Shown here: in pieces, positions 8,562 to 17,913 of the stretch
Layout of the letters: each line of letters opens with the position of its first letter
How positions within the stretch are numbered: the stretch's first letter is position 1
Assembly: GCA_028868515.1 (NCBI GenBank)
Contig: JAGWUI010000013.1
Span: forward strand, 1 to 64,000
DNA from: Gammaproteobacteria bacterium
GTDB lineage: Bacteria > Pseudomonadota > Gammaproteobacteria > Pseudomonadales > Moraxellaceae
Direction: 5' to 3'
DNA length: 64,000 nucleotides
Notes under the pieces: model-generated
What the model was told of the DNA's origin: nothing
The model's database searches: none
Seen by the model: only the letters and a program-made list of their open reading frames with translations
Made by a program: the position numbers and the translations under genes

Positions 8562-10232
8562 TTAAGCGTTCTTTGCAAGAAGCGCTTTGGCTTCTGTCAT
8601 TGCGTCATCAACGCTGCGTGCGTCGTAACATGTAGTTGGAATCTCTGGTAAATTCACAGTTCTAAAAATATCGCGCAATGGATCTTTGACACGAGCAAAG
8701 AGCAGTGCAATGTTGCGTCTTTGCATATTATCAGCGAAATCGCGTAAGGCTTCCAAACTGGTGCTGTCTAAATCTGGTGATTCTTCAAAACTGATAATCA
8801 TGATTTTTGTCGAAGGTGTTGCGTCAATTTTGGCGAGAATGAGTCCAAATATTTTTTCAGCATTGGCAAAAAATAATGCAGATTCTGGACGGGCAATCAG
8901 CACATCTGGAACTGTAATCGCATTTGAATGCCTGAGAATATCCACGTAGTCGTGACTATCCCCTAACTCTCCTAACCATGCTACGCGCACATCAGACATG
9001 GTGCGTAGCATCATAATTAAACTGACACCAATTGCTGCCAGTAAACCATCCAATACGCCTAGAACCAAAACGGCCAGAACTGCGGAAACGATGATGATTC
9101 GATCTCGTTTCCACATAAAATACGGACGAAATGTATCCCATGTAATGCTATGACTGACTGCATGAATGACGATTGCCGCAAGAATAGGCTCAGGCGTATG
9201 TTCAATCCAAGGCAACAGCGTGAGGACAAGTGCAAGCACGACCAGCGCGGCAATCCAGCCAGACCAGCGGCTTTGTGCCCCAGCAGATTCATTGGCGGAG
9301 GTTGCAGAATAACCTGCACCAACAGGCATGCCATGAAAGAAACCAGAGAGAATATTGGATATACCAAGTGCCATTAAATCACGGTTGGGCGCAGAACTAT
9401 CGCCATGCTTGATTGCAAACGTGCGAATTGCACCATAGGATTCAGCATATAGAATCATTAGCAATGCGATGGCTAACTCACCGAGGCGTAACCATTCAAG
9501 ACGGCTCAGTGTAGGAAGTGTCGGCCACTCCAAAGTCAAATTGATCGTACCAACCGCTGCAACGCCGTGAGCTGCGGTGAAACCAGAAACATCCAATGCA
9601 ATACCGCCTGCAATGACCAGCAGCGCACCGGGAATAGTTCTCCAATGCGCAAAGATTTTCAGTAAAACTAATGCAACCACTGCAATCACCAGTCCTGTGA
9701 GATTCCAGTGCGGCAGGCCAAGCGCAAGATCGTTGATATAACGAAAAATATCAGAGTGTGTTGGCTTTACATCGATGATGTTGGGAAACTGCTTGATGAC
9801 AATGGTAATGGCCAGTCCAACCGCAAAACCGCGTAGCACAGGTTTTGCAATAAAGTTGGAGATTTCACCGAGCTTGGCAATCGATGCTAAAACAAAGAAA
9901 CCACCTGTGAGGATAATGAGCCCACTGGCAAGCAGCAGTCGATGTGCTGGGTCAATATCAGCCATGCTATAGACAGCGGAATAAAGTACGGCTGCTGATG
10001 AAGAAGTTGCTGAGACAATCGCAAAACGGCTTGTACCAATCAGACCATAACACAATAAGCCAATGAGTAAGCCAATAACCCCTGCCTGCGGTGGTAATCC
10101 TGCAATTCCAGAGTAAGCTACTGCTTCTGGAAGTAGTAATCCTGCAATAGATAAGCCTGCGATGAGATCAACGAGACCGAAGGTTCTCTGTTCATGCGGA
10201 TTGTTAGTCTGGGGGCTGGCGGACTCATTCAT
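8562..10232 (-). CDS. SulP-family anion transporter with STAS domain
   Basis: A 556-residue inner-membrane transporter of the SulP/SLC26 family, which carries sulfate, bicarbonate or dicarboxylates. The conserved first-helix region LLLPEAVAYSGIAGLPPQAG is near residues 32-51, and many hydrophobic segments follow up to about 420. A cytoplasmic STAS domain (about 440-550) contains the conserved DLDSTS loop. It is 6 bases downstream of the ParB-like gene, so the two are almost certainly co-transcribed. No carbonic anhydrase is adjacent (one lies 19 kb away), so the substrate cannot be decided. Confidence 0.92.
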   Translation of the reverse strand: MNESASPQTNNPHEQRTFGLVDLIAGLSIAGLLLPEAVAYSGIAGLPPQAGVIGLLIGLLCYGLIGTSRFAIVSATSSSAAVLYSAVYSMADIDPAHRLLLASGLIILTGGFFVLASIAKLGEISNFIAKPVLRGFAVGLAITIVIKQFPNIIDVKPTHSDIFRYINDLALGLPHWNLTGLVIAVVALVLLKIFAHWRTIPGALLVIAGGIALDVSGFTAAHGVAAVGTINLTLEWPTLPTLSRLEWLRLGELAIALLMILYAESYGAIRTFAIKHGDSSAPNRDLMALGISNILSGFFHGMPVGAGYSATSANESAGAQSRWSGWIAALVVLALVLTLLPWIEHTPEPILAAIVIHAVSHSITWDTFRPYFMWKRDRIIIVSAVLAVLVLGVLDGLLAAIGVSLIMMLRTMSDVRVAWLGELGDSHDYVDILRHSNAITVPDVLIARPESALFFANAEKIFGLILAKIDATPSTKIMIISFEESPDLDSTSLEALRDFADNMQRRNIALLFARVKDPLRDIFRTVNLPEIPTTCYDARSVDDAMTEAKALLAKNA

Positions 10233-10238
10233 GGTGTA

Positions 10239-10868
10239 TTAGCCTTTCGTCGGTGGTGAAAGAGGGACACCAGTCCATCCCGGCAAATAGCGCGCTTCAC
10301 TACCACGAGCAAGACCAACGGCTTGTTCTACAGCTTGCTTAGGTGATTGATTAATCAGGTCTACACTGATTTGAGGTCTAAAAAAATCAGCCCAGAGAAA
10401 CTCAGTAAATGGTGCTGAATCTTTGGCATAACCGCCTGCGACACGGACAAATCCAGCCAAACTACGGTATGGGTCATTGCGTAGCTGAGTGATGTCTTTT
10501 GGAATGGCTGAGTATTCAAGGCGGTTGCCATTTTCATCATAAGGATGCGTGAGTTGATGAAAATCCATGACACGCCAGAATCGATCGGGATCTAACCACG
10601 AATAATCACGTTGTACAGTCACCCATGCGGACGCAATCCCTTCTTCTAGCAATGCAAGTCCGAGATGATGGTGATCCGTAATGTAATAGCGACCTTTTGG
10701 CCCTAGTACGCTGGGAAACCACTGTTGTTTGAGGCGTTTATTGCGGTCTTTTTTGCCCAAAGCATGCCATTCCGCTCGTTTTTTTGCGACTTCAGCGATG
10801 CCAACAGTGACTTGGGTCGGGCGTAAGGATGCGATATCGACTTCGATGAGATGTTGATGGCTATTCAT
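10239..10868 (-). CDS. ParB-like (ParBc_2) domain protein
   Basis: A 209-residue protein resembling the ParB-like nuclease-fold family (Pfam ParBc_2). The N-terminal part has VDIASLRPTQVTVG and the central YYITDHHHLGLAL motif, a ParB/sulfiredoxin-fold signature. There is no helix-turn-helix for parS binding and no ParA next to it, so a role in chromosome segregation is unlikely. It heads the operon with the SulP transporter. The ParB/Srx fold is known to bind or hydrolyse nucleotides, but the role here is unknown. A GGATAAA sequence precedes the ATG. Confidence 0.75.
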   Translation of the reverse strand: MNSHQHLIEVDIASLRPTQVTVGIAEVAKKRAEWHALGKKDRNKRLKQQWFPSVLGPKGRYYITDHHHLGLALLEEGIASAWVTVQRDYSWLDPDRFWRVMDFHQLTHPYDENGNRLEYSAIPKDITQLRNDPYRSLAGFVRVAGGYAKDSAPFTEFLWADFFRPQISVDLINQSPKQAVEQAVGLARGSEARYLPGWTGVPLSPPTKG

Positions 10869-11000
10869 TTATTTTATCCATGAACCTAATGGTCAGTTAG
10901 GTTGTTTATCCTATTGATCGTAAAAATGATTCCACAAAGAGTTTATATCTTTTGATTTGTGAGATGTATCTCTAATGTAAAAAATGAATCCATAAAAAGC

Positions 11001-11034
11001 AATACGCCGATACATGTATTGGTATCGGCGTATT
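11001..11034 (-). terminator. Long hairpin terminator after the DUF3761 gene
   Basis: AATACGCCGATAC and GTATCGGCGTATT pair perfectly over 13 bp. On the minus strand the stem is followed by GCTTTTTATGG. It lies about 50 bases beyond the stop of the DUF3761 gene. Confidence 0.75.
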
Positions 11035-11087
11035 GAACATCAGGAATACTTTAGTCAACGTAAATTGCTGACCATAGTCACGTTAGC

Positions 11088-11666
11088 TTACGAACATGCT
11101 TTACCATGATCAGGACGTGCACCTGCTGCTTTTGCTGCTGCTTCAGTCATGTATTGACCAGCTTTGGTTTTGCCATAGTATTTTGAACCAGAACAATGGT
11201 AAACCTTGGATGCGGTATTGACCCAAACTTGACCTGCACCACCGCCAACTGCTGGAGTTGTTGTACTCGTTGTTGTCTTGGTCGTGGCTGCTGGAGCTGC
11301 TGCGGTTGTGGTTGCTGCTGTTGCGGCAGTACCAGTAGCGGCAGGGGCTGCGGGTTTTTTGCTAAAAATTGACATAAGTCCTTTTTTTGCAGGAGCCGCG
11401 GCAGGCGTGGTTGCAGGAGTCGTGGTTGTAGTTGGCGCAGGAGTGGCTGTTGTTGATGCACTTGCGGTGTACCAAACTTTGATGCCTTTATGCCCTTGGC
11501 ATGCACCAGTTTTCGTTGGTGTTGTGTTCAAAGAACCATCGTTACACACACCTGTTGTACCTGCTGGGGTGCCTGCAGGTGCAGCCACTTCGTTTGCTTT
11601 TGCGAACGCACCAGCTGAAGCCATTAAACCAATGACAAGCGTTGCAGATGCAAATAATGTTTTCAT
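11088..11666 (-). CDS. Secreted DUF3761-type protein with a low-complexity Ala/Thr linker
   Basis: A 192-residue exported protein of unknown function. The signal peptide MKTLFASATLVIGLMASAGA is followed by a likely cut after AFA at 22. A DUF3761-like segment (CNDGS...TGACQGHKGIKVWY) comes next, then about 80 residues made almost only of Ala, Thr and Pro with a short Lys/Phe-rich island (MSIFSKK). A C-terminal cysteine-containing domain follows, with YYGKTKAGQYM and a PDHGKAC end. Four cysteines suggest disulfides in the periplasm or outside. The ATG at 11666 is chosen over the upstream one at 11729 because it starts the signal peptide and has a GCGAGA site. Confidence 0.8.
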   Translation of the reverse strand: MKTLFASATLVIGLMASAGAFAKANEVAAPAGTPAGTTGVCNDGSLNTTPTKTGACQGHKGIKVWYTASASTTATPAPTTTTTPATTPAAAPAKKGLMSIFSKKPAAPAATGTAATAATTTAAAPAATTKTTTSTTTPAVGGGAGQVWVNTASKVYHCSGSKYYGKTKAGQYMTEAAAKAAGARPDHGKACS

Positions 11667-11846
11667 ATGAATTTCTCGCTTTAAGGTCAAAAATCGTTTT
11701 TGTAACTCTGTTTCATTGACATAAAGCATTTTTGAGTTCGGCCTCCATAGCCTTATTCGGGATGCTTGTGAATAAATAATAGCCGTGTACGCATTTTTAT
11801 GATGGTAATGTTACAAATCATTACCAATTGATTGCATTTAGAATGA

Positions 11847-12836
11847 TTACAGGGGGCGATACCAACGCTCTATTCCGACCTGATGTAAACTTAGGCGTGA
11901 CAATTCGTCGGGTAGCCATTGTTCATAGTCACCCGTTGCTCGCATGAGAAAATCTAAAATGGTCCAATGCTGGCGCAGTACACGACGCAAACGATGCGGC
12001 AACATCGGATGAAAGAGTCCAAAACGTTGGAAGAATTGACGTGGATTTTTACGCAGCCAGAGCCATGATCCCATTTCTAGTGTATAGGGCAGAAATAATG
12101 GTTTTCCCGCACTATTGGCATGATCATAGAGGTAATCCCACAAATCACCATGCGTGGTGTAGTGCATACTTTGCGGTTCAATATGATAAAAATCATGCAA
12201 TGGATAATTTTGATTAAACAAGTCGCATAACGCGACCGCTTCGGCGAGATGTGGCGGTGGCATACGATGTGCTGCATAAGGAAACCACAAACTATCGTAT
12301 TGCCCAAAACCAGAATGCAAATCCATCGCCATCATGAAACTGGCGTTTTTGTGAGATTGCACAACACTATCAATCAACGCTTGGCTCTCTGGTGCAAGAC
12401 TTTGACCGCGATACCATGGTAGATGACGACTGATTTTTTGTCCTGCGAGTGGCCAAATGTGTGGGCCGATGGCATCGACAGGCGCATTGCGCATGAGGTC
12501 GATGCCTTTGGAGGTGGCTCGTGTACCTAAATGCAATCCCGTGACGTTGATCAGTGGAATCGAAACGATTCGCATGGTTTTCAGACGTTGTTGCAGTGAG
12601 CTATCCCAAGCCAGACAGCTCAAAGTGTGTTCTAACCACGCTAAAAGAACTTGAGAGCCGATGCGTTCATTACCATGAATGCCTGCGTAAAGACCCAGTG
12701 TTGGAACATCTTTTTCTTCAGAACCAATCGATAATTCCCAGATCGAAAATCCATCGATTTCAGCTAAGACGCGTGAGCGAACTAAGGGATGTGAGCGGAT
12801 CATCTCTAGGCGAGAGAATTCAGCAATTTCAAACAT
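11847..12836 (-). CDS. M14-family zinc carboxypeptidase-like protein
   Basis: A 329-residue metallopeptidase of the M14 / succinylglutamate desuccinylase-aspartoacylase superfamily. The zinc ligands are visible as HGNE (His54, Glu57) and His174 in MDLHSG, and a catalytic glutamate as Glu254 in YTLEMGS. There is no signal peptide, so it is probably cytoplasmic. Members cleave C-terminal residues, muropeptide crosslinks or acyl amino acids; which one applies here cannot be told. It is a single-gene unit downstream of hslO on the same strand with a 177-base gap. Confidence 0.82.
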   Translation of the reverse strand: MFEIAEFSRLEMIRSHPLVRSRVLAEIDGFSIWELSIGSEEKDVPTLGLYAGIHGNERIGSQVLLAWLEHTLSCLAWDSSLQQRLKTMRIVSIPLINVTGLHLGTRATSKGIDLMRNAPVDAIGPHIWPLAGQKISRHLPWYRGQSLAPESQALIDSVVQSHKNASFMMAMDLHSGFGQYDSLWFPYAAHRMPPPHLAEAVALCDLFNQNYPLHDFYHIEPQSMHYTTHGDLWDYLYDHANSAGKPLFLPYTLEMGSWLWLRKNPRQFFQRFGLFHPMLPHRLRRVLRQHWTILDFLMRATGDYEQWLPDELSRLSLHQVGIERWYRPL

Positions 12837-13013
12837 ATTTATTGTACATCCAGCATTTAGAGAAGCTTAATTCGATAGAAATATAGCGTATTTAGGCGAG
12901 ACTATGCTGTTGTAAGGTGACAGAATGATGACAAGAAAATTGAGGGAAAGATAGATTTTCTTCTAATCACATCAGGATGATTAGAAGAAAGGTAGACAAC
13001 AAAAAAAGAGAAG

Positions 13014-13922
13014 TTAACTGACTTTTAGACCAAAAATCGCCATGGCTTGGACAGGATTAAAGCGATAGGCGGTATTACAAAATTGGCAATCCATTTTAAT
13101 TTCATCGTCCGTCGCCAGAATTTCCGTTACAGCATCTTGTCCCACTTGTTTGAGCGCTTCGACGCATCGCTCGCGCGAACAAGTGCAACCAAACTTCAGA
13201 GATTCTGCTTCAGGTAGACGGACATCTTCTTCGTGATATAAACGATGCAAAATTTCTCGTGCAGGAAGCTCAATAAGTTCCTCTGAGCCAAGCGTCTGGG
13301 TCAGCATGGTGAGACGAGGCCATAGGTCGTCATCGACATGTTCTTGCTCTGCTTCAGTGTTGCGCGGTAGTAATTGAATCAATAGACCCGCAGCTGATTC
13401 CAAATCACAAGCCAGTGTGAGTTGCGTTGGAATTTGTGCAGAAAGAACATAATACTGACTCAAACATCCCGCAATCGTGGGTTCTTCAAGAGGGACGATT
13501 CCTTGATAGCGTTCGCCATGTTGGTGTTCGATATTGATGAACAGTACGGCATCTGTCAGGGCATCTAACGCATCTGCACTGGTTTTCAGTTGGCTGAAAT
13601 CAGTTTGTTCATCCCATTCTGCTAAACCGCGTAATTCACCTTGGTCGGTACATTCCGCCATGACCCATTTCAGATCACCACTGCCTTGGGCTTGTAAACT
13701 CAGGCGACCTTTAAATTTAAGCGTTGTTGCTAATAGCGCTGCCGCAGCTAACATTTCGCCGAGCATTAATGCAATCGCGTGAGGGTAGTCGCGTTGTTCG
13801 AGAATGGTTTGTAGTGCCTGATGAATATGTACGACATCTCCACGGACAGGACTGTTATCAATAAAGAACCGTTGTCGTGTATCGCGGCGACTTGGATTGA
13901 TGTTATTTGTTGCTTCAGTCAT
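13014..13922 (-). CDS. hslO: Hsp33 redox-regulated chaperone
   Basis: A 302-residue holdase that is activated by oxidation. The redox switch is intact: CTC at 246-248 and CQFC at 279-282 form the CxC...CxxC zinc site at the same spacing as in Escherichia coli Hsp33. Zinc is bound by the four thiolates when reduced, and disulfides form under oxidative heat stress to expose the substrate-binding surface. It acts in the cytoplasm together with DnaK, also encoded in this window. A sigma-32-like promoter lies upstream at 13959-13987. Confidence 0.97.
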   Translation of the reverse strand: MTEATNNINPSRRDTRQRFFIDNSPVRGDVVHIHQALQTILEQRDYPHAIALMLGEMLAAAALLATTLKFKGRLSLQAQGSGDLKWVMAECTDQGELRGLAEWDEQTDFSQLKTSADALDALTDAVLFINIEHQHGERYQGIVPLEEPTIAGCLSQYYVLSAQIPTQLTLACDLESAAGLLIQLLPRNTEAEQEHVDDDLWPRLTMLTQTLGSEELIELPAREILHRLYHEEDVRLPEAESLKFGCTCSRERCVEALKQVGQDAVTEILATDDEIKMDCQFCNTAYRFNPVQAMAIFGLKVS

Positions 13923-13958
13923 GTTGGACTCGAGAAAATAGATATGATTTAAACTCTT

Positions 13959-13987
13959 TAATGGAGATGATGATCCCTGTTATCAAG
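13959..13987 (-). promoter_or_regulatory. Sigma-32-like heat-shock promoter of hslO
   Basis: On the minus strand CTTGATA (-35) is followed after 14 bases by CTCCATTA (-10). This compares with the sigma-32 consensus CTTGAAA and CCCCATNT at 11-16 base spacing. It ends 37 bases before the hslO start codon. Confidence 0.55.
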
Positions 13988-14010
13988 AATAAAAGTTTTG
14001 CAGAGATATA

Positions 14011-14038
14011 AAAAATGCCCCAATTCAGGGGCATTTTT
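14011..14038 (-). terminator. Terminator of ppa
   Basis: TGCCCC and GGGGCA form a short G+C-rich stem with A and T runs on both sides, so it could work in both directions. It lies about 25 bases after the ppa stop codon. Confidence 0.8.
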
Positions 14039-14062
14039 ATGTCAGTCAATCAGCAGATCAGA

Positions 14063-14590
14063 TTATTTCTTAGCTGCAGCGATTGATTTAACGATTTCTT
14101 GACGAGCAACTTCAGCACCTTGCCAGCCGCTGATTTTGACCCATTTACCTGGCTCAAGATCTTTGTAGCGTGTGAAGAAGTGTTCGATTTGCTTGATCAG
14201 AAGTTCTGGCAAATCGGTGTATTCTTGAACGTGCTTGTAGAGCGGTGTCAATTTGTCATGTGGTACAGCGATGAGTTTAGCGTCGATACCGCCATCATCT
14301 TCCATATCCAATTTACCAACAACACGTGCACGGATTACTGAGCCAGCAACGACTGGGTAAGGTGTAACAACCAATACGTCTAGTGGGTCACCGTCTTCTG
14401 ACAGAGTGTTTGGAATATAACCATAGTTCGCTGGGTAGAACATTGGTGTACCCATGAAACGGTCTACGAACAATGCATCAGAATCTTTGTCGATTTCGTA
14501 TTTGATTGGATCGTTGTTTGCTGGGATTTCGATGACAACGTAAATGTCATGGGGCGCATCTTTGCCCGGTGGAATGCTGTTATAGCTCAT
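14063..14590 (-). CDS. ppa: Inorganic pyrophosphatase
   Basis: A 175-residue family I soluble pyrophosphatase. It hydrolyses PPi from biosynthetic reactions and uses Mg2+. The signature [10 protein letters not shown] is at 65-74 with its three metal-binding aspartates, and [10 protein letters not shown] at 51-60 is the conserved core. The start is set at the second ATG ([10 protein letters not shown]), which is the usual family N-terminus; three extra codons precede it in the longer frame. Monocistronic, with a terminator behind it. Confidence 0.97.
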   Translation of the reverse strand: MSYNSIPPGKDAPHDIYVVIEIPANNDPIKYEIDKDSDALFVDRFMGTPMFYPANYGYIPNTLSEDGDPLDVLVVTPYPVVAGSVIRARVVGKLDMEDDGGIDAKLIAVPHDKLTPLYKHVQEYTDLPELLIKQIEHFFTRYKDLEPGKWVKISGWQGAEVARQEIVKSIAAAKK

Positions 14591-14750
14591 CACATACACT
14601 CTTTTAGTCAGAAATTAATGGAAAATTTGCACGCGACATTATAGCGGTAAAACGTCACTTTGTTTTAGTTTGCGTGTGTGTAATACGTTAAATATTTCAC
14701 AACATCATAAAATCAAAGATGAGCAGTCACGCTATCTGAGCAATCAGGAT

Positions 14751-15146
14751 TTATAGTCGTGCCGCCATATAAAATAAGTACATGGGGCAGAAAAAAGCCA
14801 TCGTCCAAATGATCGAGCGGAAGGTCGCCAGATTCAATGCATATGCCGCAACGTATATGACTCGTAAAAAGACATAAGCCCACGCAAAGTAATTCACCAG
14901 AGGTTGTGGAACGACCATATATTCTGCGGTGAGTACGGCTGCAAGGAAGACGGGTAATGTCTCGTAACTATTTAAGTGTGCATTGTGGATTCGTGCAGCA
15001 GCACCCGTAAGTTGTTGCTGAAAAGCGCGTGGGTTTTGGTTGTCTTTAATTTGAAAACGCCCGACTATTTTTGCGAGTCCAGAGATAAGTAGTGGAAGCG
15101 CGCTGGCTGTAATCATTGCGTAAATGGCAGTAGAAAGAGGATGCAT
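14751..15146 (-). CDS. MAPEG-family membrane protein
   Basis: A 131-residue integral membrane protein with four hydrophobic segments. The conserved stretch RIHNAHLNSYETLPVFLAAV (about 52-71) is the MAPEG signature, in which an Asn/Glu-containing helix contacts glutathione in the eukaryotic relatives. Bacterial members are mostly uncharacterised, with possible roles in glutathione-linked or lipid peroxide detoxification. A single-gene unit. Confidence 0.82.
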   Translation of the reverse strand: MHPLSTAIYAMITASALPLLISGLAKIVGRFQIKDNQNPRAFQQQLTGAAARIHNAHLNSYETLPVFLAAVLTAEYMVVPQPLVNYFAWAYVFLRVIYVAAYALNLATFRSIIWTMAFFCPMYLFYMAARL

Positions 15147-15247
15147 TATTGTTTAAATATCGAGATAAAGAAGTGCTAAAGAGTATGACAGTAGTTAAGA
15201 CACTTTTCACTTGGAGTTTTTTGAATCTTTTCTGTACCTAAAAAATA

Positions 15248-15320
15248 TAGCTCACTGAGCTTGTCGAAGTGACGTGGCATTTACCGCACATTTCGATACT
15301 TCGACAGGCTCAATGAGCTA
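15248..15320. repeat. REP-like palindrome, copy 1
   Basis: TAGCTCACTGAGCTTGTCG and its reverse complement variant CGACAGGCTCAATGAGCTA flank a short spacer. The core CTGAGC...GTCGAAGT recurs at 34820, 48361 and 61755. It lies between cysK and the MAPEG gene, ending 19 bases after the cysK stop codon, and could also stabilise the transcript end. Confidence 0.7.
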
Positions 15321-15339
15321 AAATAAAAGGATTCAGCCA

Positions 15340-16332
15340 TTAAGCCTCATCAAACAAACCCGCAAACAGCACTGACGATAAATAGCGTTCGCCTGAGTCT
15401 GGCAGGATGACAACGATGGTTTTACCTTGCCATTCTGGGCGTTCAGCCACTTTCACCGCCGCCGCAATTGCTGCACCTGATGAAATTCCAGACAAGATCC
15501 CTTCTTCTGTGGCAAGTCGGCGCGACCATGCAATTGCTTCATCGCCATTCACAGTTTGCACTTCATCGACGATGGATAAATCTAGGTTCTTAGGAACAAA
15601 GTTTGCGCCAATTCCTTGAATTTTATGAGGAGCAGGCTTGAGGTCTTCGCCATTGCGTGTTTGAGTAATCAGTGGTGACTCTGTCGGCTCTACTGCGACG
15701 CTATGTAACGATTTTCCTTTGATTTGTTCAAAGTACTGAGAGATCCCACTGATCGTTCCTCCAGTGCCGACGCCTGCGACGAGAGCATCAATATTGCCAC
15801 CAGTCGCATTCCAAATTTCAGGACCTGTGGTTTCACGGTGAATTTTTGGATTGGCTGGATTCTCAAATTGCTGTGGTAGGAAATAGTGTTCAGGATCACT
15901 ATCTTTGATTCGCTGTGCTTCAGCAATCGCTCCTTTCATTCCAAGCGCTGGGTCAGTGAGAACCAGTTCAGCGCCCAGTGCTTTGAGTACTTTACGACGC
16001 TCTAAACTCATACTCGAAGGCATGGTGAGGATGATTTTGTAACCTTTTGCCGCAGCCACAAATGCGAGTGCAATGCCTGTATTACCACTGGTAGGTTCAA
16101 TGATCGTGACGCCTTGTTTAAGGACTCCACGTGCTTCTGCATCTGCGATTAAGCTTGCGCCAATACGATCTTTTACTGATGCAGCAGGATTGCGGCTTTC
16201 GATTTTTGCCAGAATGGTGACGCCTACAGGTCCGAGTTTGTTAATGCGAATTAAAGGTGTATTGCCAATTGACTCGGCATTTGACGGATAAATTGCGATG
16301 CCTGCGTTGGTGTTTGAGGTTTCTATAGTCAT
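15340..16332 (-). CDS. cysK: Cysteine synthase A (O-acetylserine sulfhydrylase)
   Basis: A 330-residue PLP enzyme making cysteine from O-acetylserine and sulfide. The PLP lysine is Lys54 in ASVKDR, the substrate loop TSGNTG lies near 83-88, and the phosphate-binding loop [10 protein letters not shown] is near 185-194. CysK rather than CysM is favoured by the [11 protein letters not shown] context and by overall similarity to the A-type. A 470-base upstream gap holds an inverted repeat at 16430-16452. Confidence 0.95.
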   Translation of the reverse strand: MTIETSNTNAGIAIYPSNAESIGNTPLIRINKLGPVGVTILAKIESRNPAASVKDRIGASLIADAEARGVLKQGVTIIEPTSGNTGIALAFVAAAKGYKIILTMPSSMSLERRKVLKALGAELVLTDPALGMKGAIAEAQRIKDSDPEHYFLPQQFENPANPKIHRETTGPEIWNATGGNIDALVAGVGTGGTISGISQYFEQIKGKSLHSVAVEPTESPLITQTRNGEDLKPAPHKIQGIGANFVPKNLDLSIVDEVQTVNGDEAIAWSRRLATEEGILSGISSGAAIAAAVKVAERPEWQGKTIVVILPDSGERYLSSVLFAGLFDEA

Positions 16333-16804
16333 GATCGTGTCTTTTTTTAGGTGAGTGGTGCGGGAAAATTGATATCGCTAATCTTGCACTGAAATACGCT
16401 TATTTTTCAATAACTGTTTGTATTAGTCGTAAATTAATAAATAGTTAATTTATTTAGACTTTGCTAAAAACAAATCAATGAATCATCTATTCTTTTCAGA
16501 AGAAACTATAAGCTTAATGATGGGTATGATGAATCATTCATTAGATATTCCTTTTTATGCTTTTCATTTTCTTATGTGGGTTTTGCTTTTAATGGATGTT
16601 TAGTGCTATTCGTCGATTTGTCACGATATTGTCTGACAAAAATAGCTTAAATGTTCACCAAAATGGGGCGAATGTCACATTTTGCCAAGTAAACAACGAT
16701 TTTTGCCAGCTATATTCGGTTCAATAGGTATTTCTGACAATACATCATGTCTTGATGGTTGTCTTATCATGCGCAAAAAGAGAGCAGTTTGAGGAGCAGT
16801 GCAG
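16333..16804. other. Intergenic region between cysK and a divergent hydrolase gene
   Basis: This 472-base A+T-rich stretch holds the two divergent promoters. The arms TAAATTAA and TTAATTTA (16430-16452, 7-base spacer) form an inverted repeat that may be an operator for cysK. TTGTC-T-GACAA lies near 16629-16639. An imperfect relative of the TGACAAT-N4-ATTGTCA box lies at 16735-16752. A 41-codon frame at 16478-16603 encodes a hydrophobic peptide but has no ribosome binding site. No RNA gene was recognised. Confidence 0.5.
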
Positions 16805-17893
16805 ATGACTAAAGCAGCTACACATGTAATTGCAAATGACAAACCGTCTTTTATTGATATTTTGAAAGAGGGTATGACTGGTTCTACTCAAGATATAGAC
16901 ATCAAAGCACTTAAAAACTGGAAACTTTCGAGTTCATTGCTTTCTGTTTTAAATCAGATTCAAGGCTATGCGACAGGGATGCAGCGTCGCAGCACTTATG
17001 TTCGCTCACAAAAGATTGTTTGGTTTGAGGGTGGAAACCCAAATGGTGAGCCTGTATTGCTGCTACACGGTTTTGCCTCCAATAAAGAAAATTGGATTTT
17101 GATCATGCCATTTTTGATCAAACGTTATCGATTATTTATTCCAGATCTTCCAGGCTGGGGCGAAAGTGCTTTTGAGGTGAATGAACACTATAGTATTGCC
17201 GCACAGGTCGAGCGGATTCATTTTTGGGCTGAGAAATATTTACCCGATGAGTTTCATGTGGTGGGTAGTTCAATGGGCGGTGGTCTCGCTTCATTATTGA
17301 CGATTCAATTTCCCGCAAAAATTTTGAGTTTGACGCTGATGAATGCACTCGGTGTATTTGGTGCGGAGCAAACTTTCTTTGAAAAAGAACTTCAACAAGG
17401 TCGCAATCATTTAATCCCAAGTCGTTTGATTGGTGTAGTACAGATGATGAGTACTGTGACGTCATATCATCGCTGGGCTTTAGCGGCACTTCTTGCGCCA
17501 GTGATGTATCAAGAGCTGATCGCACGTCGTCATGTCAATCAGTATTTATTCCAGCAATTAGTTCACCATGCATCATCCGATACTTTTGATGGACTTGCTA
17601 ATATTCAGGTTCCAACATTTGTGTTCTGGGGTGAGGATGATCAGATCTTGCACTCATCATGTGCAGATGTATTTAAAGAACTGATTCCTCATGCAGATGT
17701 CAAAGTTTTACGTGGCGTAGGTCATTTACCAATGCTGGAAATGCCTGCTGTGACGGCAAGAGCGTTGCACAAATTCTGGTTAAACGCTTCATCTAAACGC
17801 TCTATCTTTGTGAAGGATAAACCTGTAAGAAGAACGCGTAAGGTGACTTCTAAGATAGCCGCAGATGGACAGATTGATGTGTCTTATGCCTAA
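16805..17893 (+). CDS. Alpha/beta-fold hydrolase (lipase/esterase-like)
   Basis: A 362-residue hydrolase. LLLHGF supplies the oxyanion turn, VVGSSMGGG holds the nucleophilic serine at about residue 156, an Asp lies in FWGEDDQIL, and the catalytic His is in GVGHLPMLE, so the triad is complete. An N-terminal extension of about 75 residues precedes the fold and a basic tail of about 40 residues follows it. There is no signal peptide. The ATG at 16805 lies 8 bases after GAGGAG and is preferred to the GTG at 16799. The substrate is unknown. Confidence 0.85.
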   Translation: MTKAATHVIANDKPSFIDILKEGMTGSTQDIDIKALKNWKLSSSLLSVLNQIQGYATGMQRRSTYVRSQKIVWFEGGNPNGEPVLLLHGFASNKENWILIMPFLIKRYRLFIPDLPGWGESAFEVNEHYSIAAQVERIHFWAEKYLPDEFHVVGSSMGGGLASLLTIQFPAKILSLTLMNALGVFGAEQTFFEKELQQGRNHLIPSRLIGVVQMMSTVTSYHRWALAALLAPVMYQELIARRHVNQYLFQQLVHHASSDTFDGLANIQVPTFVFWGEDDQILHSSCADVFKELIPHADVKVLRGVGHLPMLEMPAVTARALHKFWLNASSKRSIFVKDKPVRRTRKVTSKIAADGQIDVSYA

Positions 17894-17913
17894 TTAGTGC
17901 GAATACAAAGCTG

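Noticed and set aside
11147-11506. A Gln/Pro/Leu-rich minus-strand frame inside the DUF3761 gene
   Set aside because: It is the same repeated DNA read in a shifted frame. The true frame has the signal peptide and cysteine blocks.
11278-11670. A 130-codon frame on the plus strand, very rich in Ala and Val, across the DUF3761 gene
   Set aside because: It is the complement of the Ala/Thr repeats of the real gene on the minus strand; it has no family pattern and no ribosome binding site.
16735-16752. A fourth copy of the TGACAAT-N4-ATTGTCA box before the alpha/beta hydrolase at 16805
   Set aside because: Only the first arm matches; the second arm (CATGTCT) agrees at four of seven positions, which is within chance for this A+T-rich gap.
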